Source: Nocardioides anomalus (GTDB taxonomy: Bacteria > Actinomycetota > Actinomycetes > Propionibacteriales > Nocardioidaceae). From it: a stretch of DNA of 64,000 nt. The position numbers were made by a program, and so were the translations under genes. This document shows, in pieces, positions 1-7,608 of this stretch; position 1 is the stretch's first letter; each line of letters starts with the position of its first letter. The stretch lies in the NCBI RefSeq assembly GCF_011046535.1, contig NZ_CP049257.1:2976001-3040000 (forward strand). The letters run 5' to 3'. The notes beneath the pieces are model-generated. The model made no database searches. It had not been told where the DNA came from and saw only the letters and a list, made by a program, of their open reading frames with translations.

Positions 1-91
1 CGTCGACGCGCCGGCGAAGTTCGGCGAAGTCGCTGCCAGTGCCGGCGGCTCGGGAGGGGCGGGCGGGGAGCGTCGAGGTCGTGGTCGCCAT
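1..91 (-). CDS. Partial N-terminus, possibly fatty acid desaturase
   Basis: An open minus-strand frame starts at an ATG at 91, preceded by a GAGG Shine-Dalgarno-like stretch, and runs off the window edge after 30 codons. The visible end, GSDFAELRRRVD, resembles the N-terminus of actinobacterial acyl-CoA/fatty-acid desaturases, where a low-complexity start is followed by a similar SDFAELxRR segment. No catalytic histidine box is inside the window, so the function is an inference from a short similarity recalled from memory. It is divergent from the HNH gene. Confidence 0.4.
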   Translation of the reverse strand, partial: MATTTSTLPARPSRAAGTGSDFAELRRRVD

Positions 92-354
92 GCCCTCGAG
101 CCTCTCGGCGTCCGGCGCCGCGGACAGGAGTGCCAGGACCCGAGCCGGGGTGGGGCCAGCACCACTGTCGGCGCCACCGCCTGTTCACCGAACCGCCGCA
201 AAATCTCTCGTCTGCCGCTGGCCCCCCGCCGTACGCTGTGCGCGTGACCAGCCGCCTCGCCCCGTGCGTGCCGTGCCTCGAGGACGAGGCCCGCGCGCTC
301 GGCGTCGCGTGTCGGTCCACCGCCGACCAGAGTTGACCGGAAGGAGGTCCAGCG

Positions 355-801
355 GTGAGCGCCCAACAAGTCGCCCTGCTGAACGCCTCCTACGAGCCGC
401 TCGGCAAGGTGTCGTTCAAGCACGCCGTGCGCATGCTGTTCCGCGAGGTCGCCCTCGTCGAGGAGCAGCACGGCGAGCGCATGATCGGCCCCCACCCGTG
501 GCCTCGCGTCATCCGGCTGGTCCGCTACGTCGCCGCCCACTGGCTGCACCGCACGGCCGGCTACTCCCGCACCGGCGTGCTCACCCGTGACCGCCACACC
601 TGCGCCTACTGCGGCCGGCACGCCACCACCGTCGACCACGTGCTCCCCCAGAGCCGCGGCGGCGGCACCACCTGGCTGAACGCCGTCGCCGCCTGCGCGC
701 CCTGCAACCACCGCAAGGCCAACCGCACCCCGGCCGAGGCGGGCCTGCGGCTGCACCTCACGCCGTACGCCCCCACGCGGGCGCAGCTCGCGGCGATCTA
801 G
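355..801 (+). CDS. HNH endonuclease
   Basis: This 148-residue protein has a C-terminal HNH nuclease fold. A zinc knuckle is formed by C83-x2-C86 and C114-x2-C117, with the catalytic DH pair at D94-H95 and the RGGG and W-L-N elements of the ββα-metal motif between them. The N-terminal 70 residues (LNASYEPLG onward) match the short single-domain HNH proteins common in actinobacteria. The GTG start at 355 is set by AAGGAGGTCC just upstream. It is probably a DNA-cutting or nicking enzyme; target and role are unknown. There is no partner methylase beside it, so it is not an obvious restriction enzyme. The 263 bases upstream hold no convincing gene. Confidence 0.85.
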   Translation: MSAQQVALLNASYEPLGKVSFKHAVRMLFREVALVEEQHGERMIGPHPWPRVIRLVRYVAAHWLHRTAGYSRTGVLTRDRHTCAYCGRHATTVDHVLPQSRGGGTTWLNAVAACAPCNHRKANRTPAEAGLRLHLTPYAPTRAQLAAI

Positions 802-839
802 GCGTCGTCAGCAGGACCGGCCGCCGTGGTCGGGGCACC

Positions 840-1283
840 TCACCGCGCCTCGACCACGGCGACGGTGCACCGGGACACGCAGACCAGCCGGCCCTCGTCG
901 TCCTCGATCCGGGTGTCCCAGACCTGGGTCCGCCGCCCGATCGAGACCGGCCGGGCCGTCCCCGTCACCCACCCGCTGCGGACCGAGCGCAGGTGGTGGG
1001 CGCTGATCTCCGTGCCCACGCACGCTCGGCCGGGCTCCACCACGAAGCTCGCCGCGAAGCTGACCAGGGTCTCGGCCAGCAGGACCGACGAGCCGCCGTG
1101 CAGGAGCCCCAGCGGCTGCCGCGTGCGCCGGTCGACCGGCATCCGGGCGGTGAGCCAGTCGGCGCCCGCGTCGGTGAACTCGATGCCGAGCAGCCCCACC
1201 ACGCAGTCCTCGCTCAGCGACCCGGCCAGCGCCAGGTCGGGGTGGGTGTGCCAGATCTCGTCGGTCGGTGTCGTCGTCGTCAT
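840..1283 (-). CDS. Hotdog-fold thioesterase (PaaI/EntH type)
   Basis: A 147-residue single hotdog domain. The active-site helix carries LHGG at residues 61-64 followed by E71, the arrangement used by PaaI/EntH-type thioesterases to hydrolyse acyl-CoA or acyl-carrier thioesters. Its length is normal for the family (about 140). The ATG at 1283 is chosen because the conserved N-terminal region begins there; the frame stays open upstream without homology. It lies downstream of the tetR gene on the same strand, with 89 bases between them. Substrate is unknown. Confidence 0.8.
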   Translation of the reverse strand: MTTTTPTDEIWHTHPDLALAGSLSEDCVVGLLGIEFTDAGADWLTARMPVDRRTRQPLGLLHGGSSVLLAETLVSFAASFVVEPGRACVGTEISAHHLRSVRSGWVTGTARPVSIGRRTQVWDTRIEDDEGRLVCVSRCTVAVVEAR

Positions 1284-1372
1284 GCCCTCGATGTTGCGTG
1301 TGCGCAGGCGCCTCCCGCAGCCGCGGAAACACGGCACTTGGCGCCGGGACGGCGCGGGTCGGCCGGTCCGGA

Positions 1373-1936
1373 CTACCGCCTCATGGCCAGCACGTCTCGG
1401 GCCAGCCGGCGGGCGTGGTCCTCGTCGACCGGGAGCGCGAAGGTGACCCGGTAGTACAGCGGCGCGACCACGTGGTCGAGCACCTGCGCGACCGTGGGCA
1501 CCTCCTCCCCTCGCGCCTCCGCGCGCCGCAGCATCTCCGCGGCCTGCTCGGTGCGCCGTTCCGTGACCGGGCAGTGCGTCACGAGGTCGGCGCGCGCGCC
1601 GACCATGGCGCGCAGGTAGCGCACGCGCACCGGGCGCGTGATGTCGCGAGCGATCAGGGTCGCCCACTCGCTCAGGTCCCCCTCGAGCGTGCCCGTGTCC
1701 GGCACGGCCCCGCCCTGTTGGGTCAGGGCGGCGACGGCGGTCTCCTCGAGGAGCTCGTCGACGTCGGCCCAGCGGCGGTACAGCGTCGTCGGGTTGACCC
1801 CGGCCCGCGCGGCGATGAGGGGGAAGGTCATCTTGTCCGACCCTTCGGCCACCAGCTCGCCGACCGCGGTGTGGATGGCCGCCAGCACCCGACTGCTCCG
1901 GCCACCGGGGCGGGTCGTGGCTTGTGCGTGTGCCAT
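1373..1936 (-). CDS. TetR/AcrR family repressor, probably of the adjacent MFS gene
   Basis: This 187-residue protein has an N-terminal TetR helix-turn-helix at about residues 36-62 (IAARAGVNPTTLYRRW) and a C-terminal ligand-binding half typical of the family. It is divergently transcribed from the MFS transporter, the classic repressor-pump layout. Two near-identical 17-bp elements in the 88-bp gap (1948-1964 and 1994-2010) are the likely operators, and the first sits 11 bp upstream of its own start, so autoregulation is expected. The inducer is presumably a substrate of the pump. Confidence 0.85.
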   Translation of the reverse strand: MAHAQATTRPGGRSSRVLAAIHTAVGELVAEGSDKMTFPLIAARAGVNPTTLYRRWADVDELLEETAVAALTQQGGAVPDTGTLEGDLSEWATLIARDITRPVRVRYLRAMVGARADLVTHCPVTERRTEQAAEMLRRAEARGEEVPTVAQVLDHVVAPLYYRVTFALPVDEDHARRLARDVLAMRR

Positions 1937-1947
1937 CCAGCCAGGCT

Positions 1948-2010
1948 AAAGCAAAGATGTTTGCCCTTCCAGCGGACTCCCTCTAGTGTCTCTAAAGCCA
2001 AGATCATTGC
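1948..2010. promoter_or_regulatory. Paired TetR operator candidates
   Basis: Two 17-bp copies, AAAGCAAAGATGTTTGC (1948-1964) and AAAGCCAAGATCATTGC (1994-2010), match at 14 of 17 positions with starts 46 bp apart. The first contains the inverted repeat GCAAA-gatg-TTTGC; the second is flanked by AAAGC...GCTTT. The first overlaps the -35 and the second lies downstream of the -10 of the MFS promoter, so bound repressor would bracket the promoter. Confidence 0.7.
1961..1989 (+). promoter_or_regulatory. Predicted promoter of the MFS transporter
   Basis: A TTGCCC hexamer (1961-1966) and TAGTGT (1984-1989) are spaced by 17 bp, fitting a housekeeping sigma-factor promoter. The start codon lies 35 bp downstream of the -10 and is preceded by AGGAGG. 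Confidence 0.6.
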
Positions 2011-2024
2011 TTTCAGGAGGACAC

Positions 2025-3203
2025 GTGCTCGGCCGACCGCTCTCGTTCGTCGTCGCCGGCGCCGCGGGTGCCGCGACGCTGACGGCGGCCTCGGCACCCT
2101 CGCCGCTCTACCCGGTCTACCAGCGGCTGTGGGGCTTCTCGGCGTTCACCTTGACCTTGGTCTTCGCGGTCTACGTCTTCGCGCTCCTCCTCGCCCTGCT
2201 GACGGTCGGGTCGTTGTCGGACCGGGTGGGACGGCGGCCGGTCGCGTCGGCGGCCCTCGTGCTCCTGGCGGTGGGGATGGTGCTGTTCGCCACCGCCGCA
2301 GGCACGGGCGGGCTGATGGCCGCGCGGATCGTGCAGGGGTTCGCCGTCGGCGCCGCCACCGGCACCACGACCGCGATGATCATGGACAACGCGCCGGACC
2401 CGCGGTCGGGCTCGGTCGTCAGCAGCGCGGTGCCCTCCCTCGGGATCGCCGTCGGAGCGGTCCTCGCGGGCGGTCTCGTCGAGTACGCCCCGCTCCCCCG
2501 CCAGCTCGTGTTCTGGATCCTGGGCGCCGCCTACCTCGCGCTGGCCGCCCTGGTCTGGCTCGTCCCCGAGCGCCCCCGCCCCGAGCCGGAGAACGGCGGA
2601 TCGCTCTGGCGCTCGCTCCGCCCCCGGGCGGCGCTTCCCCCCGTCACGCGACCGGTCTTCCTCGCGCTGCTGCCCTCGATCGCCGCGACCTGGGCACTCG
2701 GCGGCCTCTACCTCTCGCTGGGATCGTCGATCCTGCGCACCGTGCTCTCGGTGCAGAACCACTTCCTCGTCGGCGCCGTCCTCGGCGTGTTCTTCACCGC
2801 GGGCGCCACCGGCCCGGTCCTCGCCGCCGCGCTCCCCGCTCACCGGCGCGCGCCGTTCGGCTTCGCCACCCTCACCCTCGGCGTCGTGCTGACCATCGCG
2901 GCCCTGCACACCGACACCCTGCCGGTCTACGTGCTCGGCTCCCTGGTCGCGGGCCTCGGCTTCGGCGCGACGTTCCGCTCGGCGGTCGAAGCCATCGGCG
3001 CCGCCGCGCCCGCCGACCACCGCGGCGAGGTCTTCGCGACGATGTACATCGTCAGCTACCTCGCCTTCAGCGTCCCGGCCCTGGCGGCCGGGCTCGCCGT
3101 TGGTCGCTTCGGGCTCGAGACCACGGCCGTGGCGTACGGCGCGCTGGAGGTCGCGCTCGTGCTGGTCGCCGCCGGCGCTGCGTACCGGCACGCCGGGCGG
3201 TGA
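2025..3203 (+). CDS. MFS transporter
   Basis: A 392-residue, about 12-helix major facilitator protein in the inner membrane, probably a proton-driven drug or metabolite exporter. The conserved MFS loop 2-3 motif is visible as GSLSDRVGRRPV near residues 60-71. The GTG at 2025 is preferred over an upstream in-frame ATG because TCAGGAGGAC lies immediately before it; the upstream start would also place the operator inside the coding region. The divergent tetR gene and the bracketed promoter point to substrate-induced expression. The substrate cannot be read from the sequence. Confidence 0.85.
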   Translation: MLGRPLSFVVAGAAGAATLTAASAPSPLYPVYQRLWGFSAFTLTLVFAVYVFALLLALLTVGSLSDRVGRRPVASAALVLLAVGMVLFATAAGTGGLMAARIVQGFAVGAATGTTTAMIMDNAPDPRSGSVVSSAVPSLGIAVGAVLAGGLVEYAPLPRQLVFWILGAAYLALAALVWLVPERPRPEPENGGSLWRSLRPRAALPPVTRPVFLALLPSIAATWALGGLYLSLGSSILRTVLSVQNHFLVGAVLGVFFTAGATGPVLAAALPAHRRAPFGFATLTLGVVLTIAALHTDTLPVYVLGSLVAGLGFGATFRSAVEAIGAAAPADHRGEVFATMYIVSYLAFSVPALAAGLAVGRFGLETTAVAYGALEVALVLVAAGAAYRHAGR

Positions 3204-3236
3204 GGCGCGCCGACCGTCACCACGAGGCCCGCGCCG

Positions 3237-4118
3237 CTACCCCTTGTGCGAGACGGCGCGGAACACGGGGCCGACGGCCCGGCGCCACACGAAGGGCAGC
3301 AGGTTGTGGGTCCAGATCATGGCGTAGTTGCTGAACGCGGTCTGCGACTCCGCGGTCGGGAAGCGCAGCTGGCGGTAGATGACCCGGGCCACCCGCTCCG
3401 GGCTGATCACCGGGGGCGGCGGGGTGTTGACGGCGCCGGCCGAGTCGAGCGCGTTGCCGTAGATCGGGGTGTCGACGCTGCCCGGCGCCACGTGCACCAC
3501 GTGCACGTCCGGCAGGTCGGCGTTCTCCAGCGACAGCTGCTTGGCCAGCGCGCGCACGCCCCACTTGGAGACGACGTACGGCGTCATGTCGGGCACCGCG
3601 ACGTGGCCGAGGAGGGACCCGACCAGCACGAGGACGCCGTACCGCTGCCTGCGCAGCACCGGGATCACGTGCCGTGCCACGGTGGCCGAGCCGAGCAGGT
3701 TGGTGGACACCACCTGCTCGAAGTCGTCCGCGGCGACGTCCTCGGTGCGCCCGTAGGTGACCACGCCGGCGCAGTGGAGCACCGCGTCGATGCGCCCGTG
3801 GCGCTCGACCAGGTCGTCAACGACCCGCGCGACCGACGCGTCGTCGGTGACGTCCGCGGTCACGACGTCCGCGGACTCGGCGCCCGCGGCGACACACTCG
3901 TCGGCCAGGTCGTCCAGGGCACCCTCGCTGCGGGCCATGAGCGCCACCCGGTCGCCCCGCTCGGCCGCGAGCAGCGCGGTCGCCCGCCCGATGCCGCTGG
4001 ACGCCCCGGTCACCAGCACGACGTGCGGCCCGGACCCGCCGGGCACCCGCAGGCCCGCCGCCGCCAGGACCCGCACCGGCACGAGACCTTGCACGAGTTG
4101 TCCAAGTCCGGTGTCCAT
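3237..4118 (-). CDS. SDR family NAD(P)-dependent oxidoreductase
   Basis: A 293-residue classical short-chain dehydrogenase/reductase. The cofactor-binding TGASSGIG is at residues 37-44, and the catalytic triad is visible as S168, Y181 and K185 (YVVSK). It has an extra N-terminal segment of about 30 residues and a C-terminal extension with hydrophobic patches (NLLPFVWRRAVGP), which may give membrane association as in DHRS7-like SDRs. The ATG at 4118 is taken as start; a longer frame to 4193 is low-complexity and unsupported. It converges on the MFS gene with a 33-base gap. The substrate is unknown. Confidence 0.85.
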   Translation of the reverse strand: MDTGLGQLVQGLVPVRVLAAAGLRVPGGSGPHVVLVTGASSGIGRATALLAAERGDRVALMARSEGALDDLADECVAAGAESADVVTADVTDDASVARVVDDLVERHGRIDAVLHCAGVVTYGRTEDVAADDFEQVVSTNLLGSATVARHVIPVLRRQRYGVLVLVGSLLGHVAVPDMTPYVVSKWGVRALAKQLSLENADLPDVHVVHVAPGSVDTPIYGNALDSAGAVNTPPPPVISPERVARVIYRQLRFPTAESQTAFSNYAMIWTHNLLPFVWRRAVGPVFRAVSHKG

Positions 4119-4204
4119 GTCTGTACATCGTGGGCCGATGGCCCCACCCGCGGGACCACCCCGTGGGGTGCGACGAGACGTGAGGGCTACCACACTCGTC
4201 GCTC

Positions 4205-4720
4205 GTGACGGCCTACGGCGCCTTCGTCGGGCTCGCGATCGTGCTCGTCGCCGTGCCGGGCCCCGCGGTCGTGCTCGTCTCCACCTCGGCCGCCCGCCGG
4301 GGTGCCCGCGCCGCCGCGGCGACTGCCCTCGGCGTCTTCGTCGCCGACCTGGTCTGGATGGTGGCCTCGCTGGTCGGCCTCACGGCGGTGCTCGTGGCCT
4401 CCGAGCCGGCCTTCCTGGCGATCCGGTACGTCGGGGCGGCGTACCTCGTCCTCATCGGGCTCCGCCTCCTCGCGGGTCATGAGGCCGTGGGCTGTCCCGC
4501 GGCCCTGGCGCCGCCCGCGCCGCAGGGCGGCACCGGGGTCTTCCCCAGCTGGGGCAGCTACATCGCCGCCTACCTGGCCACCGGCGCCGGCCAGAGCTTC
4601 TCCACCACGCTCGCCCAGCCGCACGCCCTGTCGCCCTGGGTCGGCCTCGGCGTCATGGTCGCGTCGGTCGCCGCCGGTCTCGTCGCCGCCGCCGTCGCCC
4701 TGGACCGCCGGGACGCCTGA
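4205..4720 (+). CDS. LysE/RhtB-type transporter, short or degenerate
   Basis: A 171-residue membrane protein whose first half is a good LysE/RhtB match: GLAIVLVAVPGPAVVLV and the following helices are typical. These proteins export amino acids or related small molecules. The second half is shorter than the usual 200-210 residues. The usual central NPK-type segment is not recognisable, and a Gly/Ser-rich stretch (GVFPSWGSYIAAYLATGAG) replaces it. It may be a decayed copy, which would fit the broken gene immediately downstream. The GTG at 4205 is the only sensible start. Confidence 0.6.
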   Translation: MTAYGAFVGLAIVLVAVPGPAVVLVSTSAARRGARAAAATALGVFVADLVWMVASLVGLTAVLVASEPAFLAIRYVGAAYLVLIGLRLLAGHEAVGCPAALAPPAPQGGTGVFPSWGSYIAAYLATGAGQSFSTTLAQPHALSPWVGLGVMVASVAAGLVAAAVALDRRDA

Positions 4721-4721
4721 C

Positions 4722-5640
4722 GGCGACCTCCCGCCCCGAGCGCAGGCCGAGCGGGGCGCGGAGCACCCGTCCGTCGCCCGCGTCCGGGAGTACGCCGAGG
4801 GCGTGCTCCGCCCGAGTGCCCTGCGGACCGACCGCGAGGGGTGGACCGGGAGCGGGTCGCGGAACTCGGCCGCCTGGGGCTGCTGAACGCCCTGGCGCCC
4901 GCGGCGTACGGCGGCGCGGGGCTGAGCCCGGCCCAGGACCGGCACGGGCACGAGCTGGTGGCCGGGGCGTGCCCTGGACACCTGGCTGGTGTGGCTCAGA
5001 CGCACCGGCGGTGGGGCGACTGGCGCAGACGCCGGCGGCGGGGACCGCGCCCGTGCAGCGGGACCATCTCGTGGGTCAGCGGCTGGGGGCTGCACGACGC
5101 GCTAACGATCGCTGCGGTGGAGCCCGAGACCGAGCGGGTGGTGACCGCCCTGGTGCTGGTGGACGACCGGACCCTGCTGGTGCCGCTGGAGCTGAGCGTG
5201 GTCCCCGGCTCGCGGACCCACCGCGTCGCCGTGGCTGACGCGCCGGTCCCGGACGAGCGGGTGCTCTCGGTGCAGACCCGGGACGAGCGGCGCCGCAGCG
5301 ACGCCGACCTGGCCGGCGACGCCCGAGCGCACCGCTTCGGCCTGGCGGAGCAGGTGCTGCTCGAGCTGGAGCAGCCCGGGACCGGCCAGGACGTCACGGC
5401 CACGGGGCGTCCGCACGTCGCCCGCTGGCGCACCGAGGCCTACGCCCTCGCCGACGAGGCCGACCCCGCCCGCCTGGACGAGCGGCTCGCGCTCAAGGTC
5501 GCGGTCCTCGAAGCCCTCACCACCCTGACCCGCGCGCTGGTCGTCTGCCGCGCCGGCAACGGCCTCGCCCTCGACGACACCGCCCAGCTCCACGACCGGT
5601 CCGCGCTGTTCCTCCAGGTCCAGGGCCAGAACCCCGGCCG
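4722..5640 (+). pseudogene. Acyl-CoA dehydrogenase remnant
   Basis: Pieces of one acyl-CoA-dehydrogenase-like protein are spread over all three frames. AERGAEHPSVARVREYAEGV (about 4750-4810) is in one frame. RVAELGRLGLLNALAPAAYG continues in another after a frame break at the GAGGGGTGG near 4838. LDTWLVW needs a third frame near 4976. TPAAGTAPVQRD follows, then GTISWVSGWGLHDAL, apparently after loss of a segment. The C-terminal part (ARAHRFGLAEQVLL ... RSALFLQVQGQ) is open but has no stop of its own and runs into the next gene. No start codon remains. At least two frameshifts plus an internal deletion argue for true decay. Confidence 0.7.
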
Positions 5641-5713
5641 TCCTGCCACAGCTCACGACCAGATGGTCACTTCGGGTCAGGCGCGAACGGCGACGGGCGG
5701 CCACGATGACGGC

Positions 5714-6367
5714 ATGAAGAGAAGAACAGCAACCGCCCTTGCCGTCGTCGCCCTCATGGCGGTCGCCTTCATGGCCGGCGCCGGGTCACCCGGGCAAGCT
5801 GCAGGCGCTCTCACCAAGTCCTCGGTCAAGAAGATCGCGGCCAGAGTGATCAAGAAGGCCGCCCCGTCGTTGTCCGTGGCTCACGCCGCGACAGCCAACA
5901 CCGCGACTACCGCCACGACCGCCACCAACGCCACCAACGCCACCAACGCCACCAACCTCAACGGACAGCCGGCCAGCACCTACCAGACCGCGGCCTACCG
6001 CTACCGACTGCCGCAGGGCGGCGCCACCGCGACCAGTGGTCACTTCAACTTCCCCGGGCTGGCACCTGGCACCTACGCCTTCAGCTTCAACGCCATCTGG
6101 GACCCGCCGTCGACCGTCCTGTGCTACCTGAAGCCGAGCGCTACCAGCATCGAGGAGGAGGGCCTCGTCTACACCACGACGAACGGCGGCGTCACCTCGT
6201 GCGCCAGCTCCGGAATCGTCGTGGTTGCCGCCGGCTCAGTCGCGCGACTCCAGTGGGGGGTTCAGAGCGGCGGCGCCACGAGGATCTACACGAGTGGCAA
6301 TGAGTTCTCCACCGTGTCGTTCGTCAAGGTCGACTCGCTGACCACCGGCACGACGACCACCAACTGA
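5714..6367 (+). CDS. Secreted protein with Asn-Ala-Thr repeats
   Basis: A 217-residue protein with a clear signal peptide (MKRRTATALAVVALMAVAFM followed by small residues), then a basic SSVKKIAARVIKKAAP segment. Next comes a run of TAT/NAT triplet repeats ending in NLNGQPASTYQT, a linker seen in many actinobacterial exported proteins. The remainder is a β-rich domain of about 120 residues with two cysteines (in VLCYL and TSCAS) that could form a disulfide. The ATG at 5714 gives the signal peptide; the frame is open upstream only because it fuses with the pseudogene. The function is unknown, probably cell-surface or secreted. Confidence 0.7.
   Translation: MKRRTATALAVVALMAVAFMAGAGSPGQAAGALTKSSVKKIAARVIKKAAPSLSVAHAATANTATTATTATNATNATNATNLNGQPASTYQTAAYRYRLPQGGATATSGHFNFPGLAPGTYAFSFNAIWDPPSTVLCYLKPSATSIEEEGLVYTTTNGGVTSCASSGIVVVAAGSVARLQWGVQSGGATRIYTSGNEFSTVSFVKVDSLTTGTTTTN
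5921..5956 (+). repeat. 9-bp tandem repeat, four copies
   Basis: GCCACCAAC is repeated four times without error, encoding (Ala-Thr-Asn)4 in the secreted protein. Such a tract can change length by slippage, in whole 9-bp units that keep the frame. Confidence 0.9.
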
Positions 6368-6804
6368 ACCACGGCCCCGCCACGAGATCAGGCGGGCAGT
6401 AGCCGCACCGTCGTGGTGGGTCGCGCGCCGGAGCCGGCACATCCGATCGACGTGCGGGAGCCGTTGATTCGTCGACACCGCCCACGAGGCAACGCTGTGA
6501 TTGCCTCCGACACGTCACCCACGACGACGACACCTCACCCGAGTGTCCGCCGGCGCTTTCGCTCAGCCAGCCAGTCGAGGGCCCAGCAGACGATCTTCAC
6601 GAGTGATCCTTTCCCAGGTCGTATGAGAGGACAGCAGGACGTTGCTCGAGCCTCTCGGCCGCGATGATCGGACCGAGGGTCCCTCCGCCCCAGAGACGGA
6701 ACGTTCGACCCCGTCATGCGTTCGAGTCGCAGCGAGCGTCGCCCACGGTGACGTCGACCGGCTCCCGCTCCGCAGGTCCAGGGCAGGTCGGGCCGCCGAG
6801 CAGC
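6368..6804. other. Intergenic stretch with no supported gene
   Basis: 437 bases lie between the secreted-protein stop and the hydrolase stop. A very short minus-strand frame of 21 codons (KIVCWALDWLAERKRRRTLG, roughly 6538-6603, GTG start after a GGAAAGGA) could be a small peptide, but nothing else supports it. I see no terminator hairpin, tRNA or repeat here. Confidence 0.4.
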
Positions 6805-7608
6805 TCAGTCCCAGCGGGAGACGAGTTCTGCGATCACGGCCGGGTGGGCCACGTGCGGGAAGTGCCCACCGCCCGGCAGGACCGTGATCTCCACCGCGGG
6901 CAGCACCGCGCGCAGCCACTCGAGGTAGGGCGGAGGCAGCGGAGTGCGACTGACGTGGTGGTACGCGACCCCGCGCGCCCGCAGTGCCGCGAGCTCGTCG
7001 GTCCGCTGCTGCCGGAGCTCGTCTGCCGACTTCTCCAAGACTTCCGCCCAGTATCCGATCAGCAGGTCCTGGCGTGGGGTCGAGCGCAAGAGCGCCCGCT
7101 GCCGTGGGCTGAGCTCGTCGGTGGCCATGTCGTTGAAGAGCTGTCCCCACACGCTCAGGTAGTCCGGCCCGCGCAGCACTGGTTCCACTGAACGCAACAT
7201 GTCGGCGAAGGGCCCGGCCAACAGCGGTTGGTCGATGTTCAGCACTGCCCGTGCTGGGTGGCGCGACGCGTACACCGTGGCCAGCAGCGCTCCGATCGAG
7301 TGCCCCACGACCACCGGGGCGTCCAGGCCCGCCGCGGTGATGGCGCCGCGCAGGACGTCCGCGACATCTGCCATGTCGTAGGAGCTCCTCGCTGGCGAGT
7401 CGCCGTGCCCAGGCAGGTCGATGGCCAGGGACCGGCGGCCCTCGAGGGTCTCCACCACCGGTGCCCACATACCGCGATCGAAGGTGAGTCCGTGCACGAG
7501 GACGACCGGTGGCCTGCTGTCGTCGGTTCCGGTGAGATCGGCGACGAGGTCGCCGAACGGCCGTGCCGCACGGTTGACGGAGGGGGTCTGGCCGCCTCTG
7601 CTGTTCAT
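6805..7608 (-). CDS. Alpha/beta-fold hydrolase
   Basis: A 267-residue soluble alpha/beta hydrolase. The oxyanion HG is at residues 39-40 (VLVHGLTFD), the nucleophile elbow GHSIGA has S104, and the catalytic histidine lies in the C-terminal GGGHFPH. Length is normal. The ATG at 7608 overlaps the stop of the GMC oxidoreductase by four bases (ATGA), so the two are translationally coupled and likely act in one pathway, for example ester or lactone cleavage after or before the oxidation step. Expression should come from the motif-bearing promoter at 9254-9299. Confidence 0.85.
   Translation of the reverse strand: MNSRGGQTPSVNRAARPFGDLVADLTGTDDSRPPVVLVHGLTFDRGMWAPVVETLEGRRSLAIDLPGHGDSPARSSYDMADVADVLRGAITAAGLDAPVVVGHSIGALLATVYASRHPARAVLNIDQPLLAGPFADMLRSVEPVLRGPDYLSVWGQLFNDMATDELSPRQRALLRSTPRQDLLIGYWAEVLEKSADELRQQRTDELAALRARGVAYHHVSRTPLPPPYLEWLRAVLPAVEITVLPGGGHFPHVAHPAVIAELVSRWD

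Noticed and set aside
205..336. Short frame with CVPCLEDEAR ahead of the HNH gene
   Set aside because: A CxxC and a position just before the HNH ribosome site looked interesting, but there is no ribosome site of its own and no recognisable family.
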